Source: Chloroflexota bacterium
GTDB lineage: Bacteria > Chloroflexota > Anaerolineae > UBA7937 > B3-Chlor
Direction of reading: 5' to 3'
NCBI GenBank assembly: GCA_030603665.1
Contig: JAUVXJ010000003.1
Coordinates: 21,377-85,376, forward strand
DNA: 64,000 nt
Below the pieces are notes generated by a model. That model saw only the letters and a list, made by a program, of their open reading frames with translations, was not told where the DNA came from and ran no database searches. Both the position numbers and the translations under genes were made by a program. Positions 1-8,231 of the stretch are shown here, piece by piece. Each line of letters starts with the position of its first letter. Within the stretch, counting starts at the first letter, position 1.

Positions 1-826
1 CCTTGCCTTGGTACCAGAAGGGGATGTCCCCTCTCCACACGACCCGCCCCCCGGCGTCAAGGTACTTTCTGATCAAGCACGTGTCGTTCCGCACTTCCGC
101 AACGGTGTCGGGCACTATGTCCTGTGCGAACACGATAAGGGACCTGTGCGCCAAGTGCCTCTGAAGTACCCCGCGAATCCAATGGGCCAATTGCTCAGCG
201 TTCTTCTCTGCAAAGAACCTTCGCGAGAAGTACTCCCGTGCTTGGCTCGCATTCTCTCCTTTGACCCAGGATCCGGGGTAGTCGCGGTCGTAGTAGACAA
301 TCTTCGTCACGTGGTGCGATAGGGCCGCCGTGGCGCACTTGAGGGCCCGCTCGCTCGCCGCCACTGCCGATCCCCATTCCAGCTCGTCAGGTCTTTCCAC
401 CCTATCATCGAAGAGCCTGAGTGCGTGGTCGCTCAGGGTCGCTAGTGCGAAGGTCAACTTGTCTACTTTGGCCTTTTCGCTTGCATACTTGTCTCTCTCC
501 ATATCCAGCTCTGCACGGTACCTCTCGAGTTGACCTGAGTGGTAAGCGCGAAGCCGTCGGGCCTCGGTCTTCGCGAGTCGAAGCGCGCGCCTGGGGGGTC
601 GCAGCAATGCCGCCCCCACTCCCGCCACCCAACTCCAGAAACGGGCCCACCTTCGTTGAATGACAAAGTTCCAGACCAGAAGGCCGAACAGGGCTCCCAC
701 CGTGGAAAACAGCAGCCTCGCTTCGTAGCCGATATCCGGGCGCATGAGCGAGAGCAAATACGCCAGCCCTCCCGAAATGGCCCCGGCGACGAGATTCCAT
801 AGAAGGTTTGAAGTGTTACGCGGCAC
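1..826 (-). CDS. Membrane-anchored protein with coiled coil and Rossmann-like C-terminal region (3' end outside window)
   Basis: An open frame of 275 codons runs from a GTG at 826 through the left edge. I chose this GTG because an in-frame TGA lies two codons upstream and a GGAG sits 11 nt before it. Residues about 10-30 and 35-55 form two membrane segments. A charged, probably coiled-coil stretch follows (about 85-130, RYRAELDMERDKYASEK). A globular region from about residue 170 contains KIVYYDRDYPGSW, LIVFAQDIVPDTVAEV and YLDAGGRVVWRGDIPFW. The alternating hydrophobic strands and the DAGGRVVW turn resemble the glutamine-amidotransferase/ThuA-like fold; this is inference from the pattern. 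The gene begins 14 nt after the stop of the restriction-modification gene, so it is almost certainly cotranscribed with it and may be an accessory defence component. Function unknown. Confidence 0.75.
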   Translation of the reverse strand, partial: MPRNTSNLLWNLVAGAISGGLAYLLSLMRPDIGYEARLLFSTVGALFGLLVWNFVIQRRWARFWSWVAGVGAALLRPPRRALRLAKTEARRLRAYHSGQLERYRAELDMERDKYASEKAKVDKLTFALATLSDHALRLFDDRVERPDELEWGSAVAASERALKCATAALSHHVTKIVYYDRDYPGSWVKGENASQAREYFSRRFFAEKNAEQLAHWIRGVLQRHLAHRSLIVFAQDIVPDTVAEVRNDTCLIRKYLDAGGRVVWRGDIPFWYQGK

Positions 827-840
827 AGCTCATTTCACTC

Positions 841-3800
841 CTATCTAGCCTCGGCCTCGCCCTCCACAATCGCGATCTCCTCCTCCGTCAACCCGTACAA
901 CTCGTACACCAGCGCGTCGATCTCCTCATCCGTAGCTTCGATCTGGCGCTGGTAGAGCTTCTTATCGCCGGGGATGGCGGCCCCGGCCAGCTTCCTGTGC
1001 AGGTCCAGCATGCGCTCCACCAACGCGACCATCTTGTCATGCTGGGCTTTCTCGGCCCGGTCTGCGTGACTAAGGGTGCGGATGGGTGCACTGTTGATGC
1101 TGCGAGCATTGAATCTAGTATAGCCGCTGAGCTTTGCCGGGCAGATCATCCGAAGGTGATAGGACATCACACCGGAATTGAGGATCCCCAGGATGTAGAG
1201 AGGCGAGAGTTGTTCTGGCTCTTCGATGATTATGCCAGGGCAGTTGGCCCCATTGAATGCTGTCGCACCGGTCAACAGGCCTACGGCTGTGCGGGTGCCG
1301 ATACCCTTGACCAGCAGCTTGCGGGGATGAATATAGTCGAAGGAGCCCGCCCGCAAATGACGATACCAGTCTGATCCCTTCGCGTAGAATCTCCGGCTGT
1401 CTTTTCGCTCACGCAGAGCATCCTTGTGACCTACGAGATGCTGGTGGATATTGGGGCACCACCGCCTGAGTTCTGGTTCGAGGATAAGCCTCGGGACGCC
1501 TTCTGGCCCTTCACGGTATGGGTAGATTACCAGCGCGCCAGGTTCCACCTCAGCGTATCGCTGGACCTCGGCCCCTCGGTATGCATACGGCAGGAGCAGG
1601 TCCGTCTCCAAATGGAGCTCCTCGGCAGTCTCCCGCTTGAGGACAAAGGCCCTGTCCATGCCGGTGAGCACTCCGATGTATGCGTTTGCGTATGCGCTGA
1701 GCGGTCTCCATTCGATCCGGCGCTCGCTGAGGAACGTTGGTATATCCAAGCGCCCAAGGTTCCAGGGGCCGTCCGATAGCCCATCCAGATTGATCGTGAC
1801 CACCTCGGCAGCTTCGATGCCCGGCAGGTTCAGCTGCTCGCTTCGCCGGATGCGCTTAAGCGCAAGGGAGTCGGATCGGGTTGGGCTCACGATGAGAATC
1901 GCAGGGTACGTATGGGCCTTCTGAAAGACTGGCAGCGAGCCGAAGTCGACTAGTTGGTGCAGTCGTCCATCGGACAGCATGGCCCGCATGTTCCGTCCAT
2001 AGTCTGTCGACAGCCACTGAGATGTGCATATGAGGCCGACAAGTCCGCTGTCCCTTGCCAGGGCGAGAGCCCGCTCAATAAACACCAGGGAGAGGTCAGT
2101 CTTGCTCGTCGGAGCCCGATAGGAGTGGAAGAGGTAATCCGCCACGCTGTGCTCGATTCTCTGTATCCTGATGTACGGAGGATTACCAATCACCGCATCG
2201 AATCCACCCGCTCGCATAATCTCCGGGAACTCCTTGTCCCAGTCGAAGGGGTTCACCCGTCGCATCTCCTCCTCGTCGGGGATCAGCTGCCCCTGGAAGT
2301 AGTCCGGCCCGATCAAGGAGTTGCCGCACTTGATGTTCTCCCCCAGGTCGGGCAAGGCCCGCTCCCGCCAGAACTTGAGCTGCTGCACCAGGGTCTCCTG
2401 GTTCTCCCCCTCCAGCACCCTGAGTAACAGGCTGAGCTTGGTCACCTCCACGGCCTGGCGGTCGATGTCCACCCCGTAGATGTTGTTCAGCAGGATACGC
2501 TTCTTCTCCCCCGTGGTCAGCCGCCACTCCCCGCCCCGGCCCTGGTAGATGGTAGGACGCTTGCGTTTGGCCTGTTTCTGGGGGTCGTGCTCCTCGTACC
2601 ACTGGCGGTGGTAGTCCAGCAGCCGCTGGTAGGCGCCCAAGAGGAAGGAACCGGACCCGCACGCGGGGTCCAGAATACGCAGATTGGAGATCTGCTTGGG
2701 CGTCTTGCCCTCGATCAGGCGTCCCACGGTCTGCTCCACGATGTACTCCACGATGTAGGAGGGGGTGTAGTAGACGCCCCCTGCCTTCTTGACCTCCGGC
2801 TTCTCCTCCACCTTGGCCCGGTGGCCCGGTGTCAAGCGGATGACCTTGCCCAGGAACTGCTCGTACACCTGGCCCAGGATCTCCGGAGGGAGCACCGAGA
2901 ACTCGTAGGGACAATCGGGGTAGTACAGGCCAGCCAGGATGGGCTTGAGGGTCTTGTCGTCGATGTTGAGAGACTTGGTCAGCGTGTCTTCCTGGAAGTC
3001 GAATAGGTCGGAGTTGTACTTCTCGTCGGCCTGCCGGTACAGCTCCCCCATGCGCTCGTAGATGTTGGGGTCGCCGCTCAGGGCCAGGAGGCGGCCGTAA
3101 TCCTCGATGCCCCGGTCCTCGCACATGCGCAGGAAGATCAGACGGTCGATGGTGCGCTGCACGGCGAAGTTCAGCTCGTGCACAGAGAGGTCAAGGTTGC
3201 GCAGGGCGATGTTGCGGGCCAGGGTCTCGCGCCAGGACTCGATCTCCTTGAGGAACTCCACGTCCACCTCGCTGGTGCCTCGTTTGCGTCTGGTGTCGTG
3301 GACATAGCGGTCGAAGGAGCCTTTGAGGACTGAGTCCCTGGCGAAGATACCGTAGATCTCATCCAGGCGGTGCAGATACTCGTCGAAGGTGAGGTACAGA
3401 ATCCGGGCCACACCTGCTTTGTCTGCGGGCTTGGGGCGACGTCGACAGTCGTAGACGGCGAGCTCTTCAAAGTCGGTGAGGATGCTGAGGGGCAGCTTGG
3501 CGCTCCAGGCGTACCGCCGCAGTTGGTAGGCCGGGCCTACGTCTCCCTTGACCGCCGTGGAGGGCCTCTTGGCTTCCAGGAAGAACTTCCGCACCCCACC
3601 TACGCGGAAGCAGTAGTCGGGCGCCTGGGTGGCGCCGCTGATCTTGATCGCGTCCTCGTGGACCACGCCCTTGTACTGTTCCGCGTACCCCTGGACGTTG
3701 CGCACGTCCCAGCCCAGGGCCTCGAAGAAGGGGTTGATGAACTCCACTCGGACCTGGGTCTCTTTGTAGTCGGAGCGCGTGTAGACGTCGAGGTTGCGAG

Positions 3801-3882
3801 CGAAGCGCTCCACCAGGCCCTCGATCTCTCGTCGAGCCGATTCCGGCGCGGCTAGCTCCGGCTGGTCTCCTTCGGCGCTCAA
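841..3882 (-). CDS. Single-chain restriction-modification enzyme (HsdR-N-type nuclease plus Eco57I-type N6-adenine methylase)
   Basis: The 1013-aa protein combines DNA cleavage, methylation and target recognition, as in type IIG/BREX PglX-like enzymes. Residues about 20-150 match the HsdR N-terminal nuclease domain: D89 in APDY and E103/K105 in FFLEAK form a PD-(D/E)XK centre. GGVYYTP (368-374) and DPACGSGSF (405-413) are methyltransferase motifs X and I, binding SAM. GNPPYI (566-571) is motif IV of adenine-N6 methylases. The C-terminal 400 residues resemble the TaqI-type target-recognition region. The start is a TTG preceded by GAGGAGGGGG. No separate specificity subunit or helicase is visible, which supports a self-contained enzyme. 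A promoter lies 94 nt upstream, and the left-edge gene follows in the same operon. All catalytic motifs look intact. Confidence 0.93.
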   Translation of the reverse strand: MSAEGDQPELAAPESARREIEGLVERFARNLDVYTRSDYKETQVRVEFINPFFEALGWDVRNVQGYAEQYKGVVHEDAIKISGATQAPDYCFRVGGVRKFFLEAKRPSTAVKGDVGPAYQLRRYAWSAKLPLSILTDFEELAVYDCRRRPKPADKAGVARILYLTFDEYLHRLDEIYGIFARDSVLKGSFDRYVHDTRRKRGTSEVDVEFLKEIESWRETLARNIALRNLDLSVHELNFAVQRTIDRLIFLRMCEDRGIEDYGRLLALSGDPNIYERMGELYRQADEKYNSDLFDFQEDTLTKSLNIDDKTLKPILAGLYYPDCPYEFSVLPPEILGQVYEQFLGKVIRLTPGHRAKVEEKPEVKKAGGVYYTPSYIVEYIVEQTVGRLIEGKTPKQISNLRILDPACGSGSFLLGAYQRLLDYHRQWYEEHDPQKQAKRKRPTIYQGRGGEWRLTTGEKKRILLNNIYGVDIDRQAVEVTKLSLLLRVLEGENQETLVQQLKFWRERALPDLGENIKCGNSLIGPDYFQGQLIPDEEEMRRVNPFDWDKEFPEIMRAGGFDAVIGNPPYIRIQRIEHSVADYLFHSYRAPTSKTDLSLVFIERALALARDSGLVGLICTSQWLSTDYGRNMRAMLSDGRLHQLVDFGSLPVFQKAHTYPAILIVSPTRSDSLALKRIRRSEQLNLPGIEAAEVVTINLDGLSDGPWNLGRLDIPTFLSERRIEWRPLSAYANAYIGVLTGMDRAFVLKRETAEELHLETDLLLPYAYRGAEVQRYAEVEPGALVIYPYREGPEGVPRLILEPELRRWCPNIHQHLVGHKDALRERKDSRRFYAKGSDWYRHLRAGSFDYIHPRKLLVKGIGTRTAVGLLTGATAFNGANCPGIIIEEPEQLSPLYILGILNSGVMSYHLRMICPAKLSGYTRFNARSINSAPIRTLSHADRAEKAQHDKMVALVERMLDLHRKLAGAAIPGDKKLYQRQIEATDEEIDALVYELYGLTEEEIAIVEGEAEAR

Positions 3883-3975
3883 GTCCCCCTCCTCTTGGGC
3901 GTGGACAGCCTTTGATGACTACCAGGACGAGGTGTGCGTCTCCAGCGACGATCGAAGTAGAGGCGAAGTCAGTGG

Positions 3976-4004
3976 GTTATATCACATGTGGAGCGAGAAG
4001 GCAA
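3976..4004 (-). promoter_or_regulatory. Sigma70-type promoter for the restriction-modification operon
   Basis: On the minus strand TTGCCT (3999-4004) is followed by exactly 17 nt and TATAAC (3976-3981). It points at the TTG start at 3882, giving a leader of roughly 85-90 nt. Confidence 0.6.
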
Positions 4005-4049
4005 GCTAGGTTGCCGATGGCAGGGCCGGGCCGCCTATTCGCCACACGT

Positions 4050-4241
4050 ATGGGGGTAAGCCGAATCACGCCTACGAAGAATCCTCTTTGCAGGTGCGTC
4101 TTGGCGGTGGTATGCTTTCAATACAAGCACCGATCCAAAACAGGCCGTGTCACGATCGCCGGTCATGCCGGTCACGATTTGGCTCCTGGGACGCTGAACA
4201 GCATCTTCAAGCAGGCGCAGTTGCAGAGGCCAGGGGAGTGA
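4050..4241 (+). pseudogene. hicA: hicA toxin remnant (N-terminal half unrecognisable)
   Basis: The last 40 codons read QYKHRSKTGRVTIAGHAG and DLAPGTLNSIFKQAQ, a close match to the C-terminal half of HicA mRNA-interferase toxins. The frame opens at ATG 4050, giving 63 aa, close to normal HicA length. However, the first 23 residues lack the expected HicA N-terminus, including the Gly-Ser-His active-site segment that should lie just before QYKH. Pieces resembling the lost part occur in other frames nearby (QVR around 4091-4099, WRWY around 4105-4116), which suggests small indels. The stop lies 17 nt before hicB, the normal hicAB spacing. The toxin should be inactive because the catalytic His is missing. 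Confidence 0.65.
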
Positions 4242-4258
4242 AAGGGCAGGTAGAAAAG

Positions 4259-4483
4259 ATGTATCGCTTTCTGATCGTTATCGAAAAAGCGAACGGCAAC
4301 TACTCCGCGTATTCACCGGATTTGCCGGGATGCGTGGCTACGGGCGACAGCCGCGATCAGGTCGCGCGGAACATGCACGAGGCCATCGAAATGCACGTTC
4401 GTGGGTTGCTTCAAGACAACTTGCCGGTCCCAGTGCCCCATTCCTCTGCAGAGTATGTTGCTGTCCCCTCGGAGGCGCTATAG
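4259..4483 (+). CDS. hicB: HicB-family antitoxin
   Basis: This 74-aa protein is the antitoxin of a type II module. MYRFLIVIEKANGNYSAYSP, DLPGCVATGD and NMHEAIEMHVRGLLQDN are the standard HicB partial-RNase-H-fold signature (xDLPGCxxxGD followed by an AIxxHxxxL helix). No C-terminal DNA-binding extension is present, so it belongs to the short HicB class. I chose ATG 4259 because the family begins right at the first beta strand; the longer frame upstream of it overlaps the hicA remnant. With hicA apparently broken the antitoxin is probably an orphan, though it could still neutralise a related toxin elsewhere. Confidence 0.85.
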   Translation: MYRFLIVIEKANGNYSAYSPDLPGCVATGDSRDQVARNMHEAIEMHVRGLLQDNLPVPVPHSSAEYVAVPSEAL

Positions 4484-4627
4484 GGGCAGAAGGCGACGGG
4501 CTATCGCATCGTGGCGATCACCGATATTGAGAGCGGCCTAGTGGAACTGCGCGCCCGCCTGGGCATCTAGATCCTCACCCTACATCAGAAGGCTCCAATC
4601 AGCCGCCTATGCCCCCTCCGCTCAGGG

Positions 4628-4762
4628 CAGGCTCAGCCTCACTGCCTCCCTCGTTTCCGTCGTCTCCTTCGCTACACCCAGGGCGGTCAGAATGGGGAAG
4701 AGCACGGCCAGGAGAACGATGGGCACCCAGAAGAAGAGGGCGTTGATCACCGCCAGGAACTG
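4628..4762 (-). pseudogene. Truncated copy of the 3' end of the membrane-protein gene at 5717-6553
   Basis: The 135-bp segment matches 5723-5857 without gaps and with about nine mismatches by eye. On the minus strand it encodes QFLAVINALFFWVPIVLLAV and continues through KETTETREAVRLSL, the last 45 or so codons of the intact membrane protein. Upstream of the match the frame joins unrelated sequence at the end of vapC, so no complete protein is made. The two copies are in direct orientation and bracket the vapBC module. Confidence 0.85.
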
Positions 4763-4829
4763 CGCGCGCACCGACGTGGTGGGCCCCCTCGACTGGAGCG
4801 TCAACGCGAGGCCGATGAGGGACTTCTGC

Positions 4830-5222
4830 TCACCACACAGTTGGCACAGAATGCAGCTCCCGGATTTGCTCATCCCTGGTTAGGATGTGGACGTCTCCCC
4901 CGACCAGGTCCCGGTACAAGAGGGCGGTAGCTACAATCAAGCTATCATGGATATCCAGACCCTCAGGCATGTAGGATACCGTCAGAATATCCACGGGAGC
5001 CACGACACAAGAAGGGTCTCGCGTGATTGCTGTCAGGACGTCCTGGAAAGAGATGGGCACGCGTTTGGCGTCCGCGATGTGCCTGGCTTAAGCCAACACG
5101 ATCGCCGGCACAATCAGGCGGTTGTCGCTCGACTGGAGGATCTCCCTGGCTTTCTCTCCCAAGCAAGGGTCATCGACCAGGTACCAGACGAGGGCGTGGG
5201 TGTCTACTATGTAGCTGCTCAT
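4830..5222 (-). pseudogene. vapC: vapC PIN-domain toxin interrupted by a stop at the conserved glutamate
   Basis: Reading from ATG 5222, the frame gives VDTHALVWYLVDDPC, LIVPAIVLA, a TAA at 5088-5090, then ARHIADAKRVPIS and GLDIHDSLIVATALL up to a TGA at 4830. This is a complete VapC-type PIN ribonuclease of about 130 codons: first acidic residue D7, late acidic pair in HDSLIVATA, and a single nonsense codon at position 45. In this family the stop position is the conserved active-site Glu (PAISLWE-type motif), so one G-to-T change (GAA to TAA) explains it. The start overlaps the stop of the upstream antitoxin (CTATGA). The toxin should be dead unless the codon is read through. Confidence 0.85.
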
Positions 5223-5455
5223 AGGTCCCCGGGCAGCGAGATCCGCGCCTGTTCGATGTCCCCCTCAGAGATCTCGATGCCCCTCCATGCCCCGCCCAGG
5301 GCACTGAAAGTCCCCGGGGCGGGCGCGGGAGCGCCGCCTTCCAAGATCGCCAACCTCATGAGCCCTATGTCCTGCGCCAGCAGGTTGAGTCGCTGATAGA
5401 TAGCCCCCAGGAGAACCTTAACATTCAAGTCCTCAGTGGTCGCTTTCGCACTCAT
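5219..5455 (-). CDS. vapB: VapB-like antitoxin
   Basis: This small 78-aa protein starts MSAKATTEDLNVKVLLGAIY, has a central hydrophobic helix and ends GIEISEGDIEQARISLPGDL. The acidic C-terminal tail is typical of antitoxins that wrap a PIN toxin. The start ATG at 5455 is preceded by GGGGA at good spacing. Its stop overlaps the vapC start by four bases, so the pair is translationally coupled. I do not recognise the DNA-binding type at its N-terminus. Assignment rests mainly on the coupling to a clear PIN gene. It appears intact although its partner toxin carries a nonsense codon. Confidence 0.7.
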   Translation of the reverse strand: MSAKATTEDLNVKVLLGAIYQRLNLLAQDIGLMRLAILEGGAPAPAPGTFSALGGAWRGIEISEGDIEQARISLPGDL

Positions 5456-5716
5456 CTGTCGCGTCCCCTTTCGACGTCGCACCCGTCCAAGCCAGTTCTT
5501 CCTGATTCTACCTGCTGTGTGCCAGAGAGGCAAAGCCCGCCCGCCAACCCAGCGGCGCGTGCTCGTGGTTCGGTGAGCACCAGGCCCAGCGTGACCGCCT
5601 CGGGCCCTTCGTTGAACCGGCCGACGCCGGTCTTCCCCCCCTCGCAACGTGGAACTTCAGACCGGCTGGTCCTTCGATACGGCCTGCGGCATACTCAGGG
5701 TGCGTGGCGGCTGGAG

Positions 5717-6553
5717 CTAGCCCAGGCTCAGCCGGACGGCTTCCCTCGTTTCCGTCGTCTCCTTCGCCACGCCAAGGGCGGTCAGAATGGGGAAGAGCAC
5801 GGCCAGGATAACGATGGGCACCCAGAAGAAGAGGGCGTTAATCACCGCCAGGAACTGAAAGAGCATGAAAGCCACCGCGACGGGTACGAACCTCTCGTAC
5901 GGCTCTATCATCTCTTCCATCGATGTCATCCACTGGTCAAAGCCCACGCTCATCTGAGCCGCCAGAGCTTCTTCTTCCTCTGCGGTGAGATCCGCACGGG
6001 CCTCGATCTGCGCCGTCATGGGCACCATGCTGAACTCCGTGATCATGTCTCCAATCGCCGGCGGGAGCTCGAAGCCCTGCTCCTCGATCTTGGCTGCGTA
6101 GCCGAAGTACAGGCTCACGGAGGCGGCGATGGCCAGCCCTGCCAGCAGCGTGGACTGGCTCCCTGACATCGCCTCCACAGAGAACTTGAGGCGGTTGTCC
6201 AGAGCCTCAGCCACGCCTCTACAGTACAGCGCGCCGACCACGAAGTAGATCAATGCCGGTATGCCGCTGGCCAGGCTCAGCTCCCAGGCGAAAAACGCGG
6301 CGAGGGCAGAGAACGCAAAGCCCACGAAGCATATCCATATAGGCCGGACCAGGGCCGCCGCCAGTCCACCGACCACAGCCACGACGGCCACGGCGAGCAG
6401 CAGCTCCGCCAGACCGCGCACCATGTCCTTATCCAGGGCGAGAAGCAGCTCATGCTGTTGATTGATGTTCTGGCAGGCCATCCCGAAGAACGCTCCAGCA
6501 GGTAGAAGAAGGAGAACGAGCACGATGGTCTTCGCCAACGCTTTCCTTGACAC
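5717..6553 (-). CDS. Polytopic membrane protein of unknown function
   Basis: The 278-aa protein starts at a GTG with AGGAGG 6 nt upstream. It has an N-terminal hydrophobic helix (8-25), membrane helices at about 52-72, 75-92 and 97-110, another near 137-152, and a terminal pair near 223-265. Between them lies an acidic extracytoplasmic-like segment (EARADLTAEEEEALAAQMS) containing FDQWMTSMEEMIEPYERF. I recognise no family. The last 45 codons are duplicated at 4628-4762, beyond the vapBC genes, indicating a rearrangement anchored in this gene. Downstream DNA (5458-5716) holds no gene I can support. Confidence 0.75.
   Translation of the reverse strand: MSRKALAKTIVLVLLLLPAGAFFGMACQNINQQHELLLALDKDMVRGLAELLLAVAVVAVVGGLAAALVRPIWICFVGFAFSALAAFFAWELSLASGIPALIYFVVGALYCRGVAEALDNRLKFSVEAMSGSQSTLLAGLAIAASVSLYFGYAAKIEEQGFELPPAIGDMITEFSMVPMTAQIEARADLTAEEEEALAAQMSVGFDQWMTSMEEMIEPYERFVPVAVAFMLFQFLAVINALFFWVPIVILAVLFPILTALGVAKETTETREAVRLSLG
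5723..5857. repeat. 135-bp direct repeat, copy within the intact membrane-protein gene
   Basis: This is the partner of 4628-4762: same length, no gaps, about nine substitutions by eye. Both copies end at the same point (CGCCAGGAACTG on the plus strand) and diverge completely outside. The interval between them contains only vapB, vapC and non-coding DNA. Confidence 0.85.
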
Positions 6554-6936
6554 GCTGCACCTCCTGTTGAATACGGCCTAGCCTCGAGGCGTGCACTCCT
6601 GGCACCCCAAGCGCCGTCGACAGGACATCGGCTCCCTGAGCCGATTCTAGCATGGGACGGTACTATTCGCAATCAGCGCCGGGGAATACCTGGCCAGTGT
6701 AAGCTGGACTCAGGATTGTGCCATATCACGTAACAGAGGGGCCGCGACGAGATCGAGGAAGGAGAGGCTGGCTCAGAGCATACTTCGACAAGGAGGTTGG
6801 TCGCGGGGCACGAAGGGAGGTTCGCTGGTGGCCGGTAGGTTGCCGCTGGGGTCTGTCCCTCTTCGCCTGGTAGATCACTGCCCAGAGACTGCTTCAGGTT
6901 CCCCTGGAGGCAGGCAGCTGCCGCTCACTCCGAGGG
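6554..6936. other. Intergenic stretch without recognisable genes
   Basis: Apart from the ribosome-binding site of the upstream-facing membrane gene near 6560, I see no coding frame, RNA gene or clear repeat here. A plus-strand segment around 6755-6830 is purine-rich and short-framed, and could be remnant coding DNA that I cannot identify. Confidence 0.5.
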
Positions 6937-8121
6937 CTATGATCCCCCCTCTTCGGGTTTGCGCATCACCAGTCCATAGGTGATCATCGTCAACAGGCAC
7001 ACGACGCCGATGAGCGCATACACCGATCCGTAGCCAGCCGGACCCGCCAGGACCCCCATCAACATGCCGCTAAGACCGACCCCCGCATCGAAGCAGAGAT
7101 AATTCAGGCTGAGGGCGGTGCCCCTCAGGGACGCGGGGGCGCTGTCCACGACGGTCGTGTCCAGCCCCACTCGCGCGCCGCCGAATCCTGCGCCCAGGAG
7201 CAAGGCCATGGCCATCAGCCATACGAAGCTATAGGTCCAGTTCAATCCCACCAGGCCCACCCCCAGGGCCCCGAGCAGGGGGAGGATGACGGGCAGCCGG
7301 CCCACTCTGTCCACAAGGCGGCCCGTCAGGAAGCGAGAGAACACCAGGACAACGCTCCACGCGGTGAAGAAGAAGCCCACGTTGCCCAGGCCGCGGTCGC
7401 GAGCGAAGAGAGGCAGGAACAGATACATCGCCCCCCAACTCAGGCCCGTGGTGAGGCTGACCAGAGAGGGGGCCAGGACGCCCCTCAAACGTATCACCTG
7501 GAGGAAACTGTTCGGCGCCGACCCCGGCCCCACTACGGCCTCCTTCTGCCTCCTCGGCTCTCTCATGAGGAGGGTAATGCTCAGGCCGGCCAGAGCAGAC
7601 GCGGACGATGTGAGAAAAATCGTCTGGTAGCTGACGGCTACGACCATGGCCGCGCCCAGGGGTGAAGCCACCATCGTCGCCAGCGGGGCAGCAATGCCCC
7701 CCAGACCCAGCACTCGCCCCCAGTGAGAGGGGACTGTGATGTCAGCCAGGAGCGCGTAATAAGCCGTGGTGAAGGCGGCGATGCCGATGCCGTGGAGCAT
7801 ACGGCCGGCGAGGAGCATGGGGACGGAGGTGGACATCATGTACCACAGAGGAGCCAGGGCAAAGACAAGCGTGCCGATGACCATGTTGATCTTGCGCCCA
7901 CGCCGGTCGGTGAGACGCCCCAAGAAGGGCCGGCTGGCGAGGGCAGATGTGGAGTAGGCGATTCCCGCCAGTCCCACCTGGGCAGGGCCCCCTCCGATGG
8001 TCTCGATGTACAACGGCATGGGGACGATGAGCAGCTGCGAGCTGGCGAAGAAGAGCATGCTGGCGAGGAAGGCCAGATAGAAGATGGGACTGAATCCCCC
8101 GGGCAGGGCGAAACGTCTCAT
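6937..8121 (-). CDS. Major facilitator superfamily transporter
   Basis: The 394-aa protein has twelve hydrophobic helices and the MFS loop 2-3 signature GRLTDRRGRK (68-77), with a second related loop GRLVDRVGRLP in the C-terminal half. This is a secondary transporter in the cytoplasmic membrane, probably a drug or small-molecule efflux pump; the substrate cannot be read from sequence. Its ATG at 8121 overlaps the TGA of a 37-codon ORF (CTATGA), and that ORF overlaps another small membrane ORF. The three may form a tightly coupled operon. Confidence 0.88.
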   Translation of the reverse strand: MRRFALPGGFSPIFYLAFLASMLFFASSQLLIVPMPLYIETIGGGPAQVGLAGIAYSTSALASRPFLGRLTDRRGRKINMVIGTLVFALAPLWYMMSTSVPMLLAGRMLHGIGIAAFTTAYYALLADITVPSHWGRVLGLGGIAAPLATMVASPLGAAMVVAVSYQTIFLTSSASALAGLSITLLMREPRRQKEAVVGPGSAPNSFLQVIRLRGVLAPSLVSLTTGLSWGAMYLFLPLFARDRGLGNVGFFFTAWSVVLVFSRFLTGRLVDRVGRLPVILPLLGALGVGLVGLNWTYSFVWLMAMALLLGAGFGGARVGLDTTVVDSAPASLRGTALSLNYLCFDAGVGLSGMLMGVLAGPAGYGSVYALIGVVCLLTMITYGLVMRKPEEGGS

Positions 8122-8231
8122 AGAGAGTGGATTCTCCCCTCTACCGTCACCGATACGGGGCAGCGGACTGCCAGGTGCTCCTCCAGGGCCTCTCTCAAGA
8201 TAGTGGTCACGTCGCAGCTGGCACCCGTCAC
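8118..8231 (-). CDS. Possible 37-aa protein upstream of the MFS gene
   Basis: The GTG-started frame encodes ILREALEEHLAVRCPVSVTV and ends RIHSL. It fits between the preceding and following frames with GTGA and ATGA overlaps. The AGGAGG touches its GTG rather than being spaced from it, which weakens the start, so an internal start is possible. No family recognised. Confidence 0.3.
   Translation of the reverse strand: MTGASCDVTTILREALEEHLAVRCPVSVTVEGRIHSL

Noticed and set aside
841..3855. Long plus-strand frames opposite the restriction-modification gene
   Set aside because: Antisense shadows of a clear minus-strand gene in GC-rich DNA.
4484..4569. In-frame stretch after hicB (IVAITDIESGLVELRARLGI) as a gene
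   Set aside because: No start codon, too short, no recognised family; may be a remnant.
6660..6936. Possible remnant coding region on the plus strand
   Set aside because: Frames are short and show no recognisable motif.
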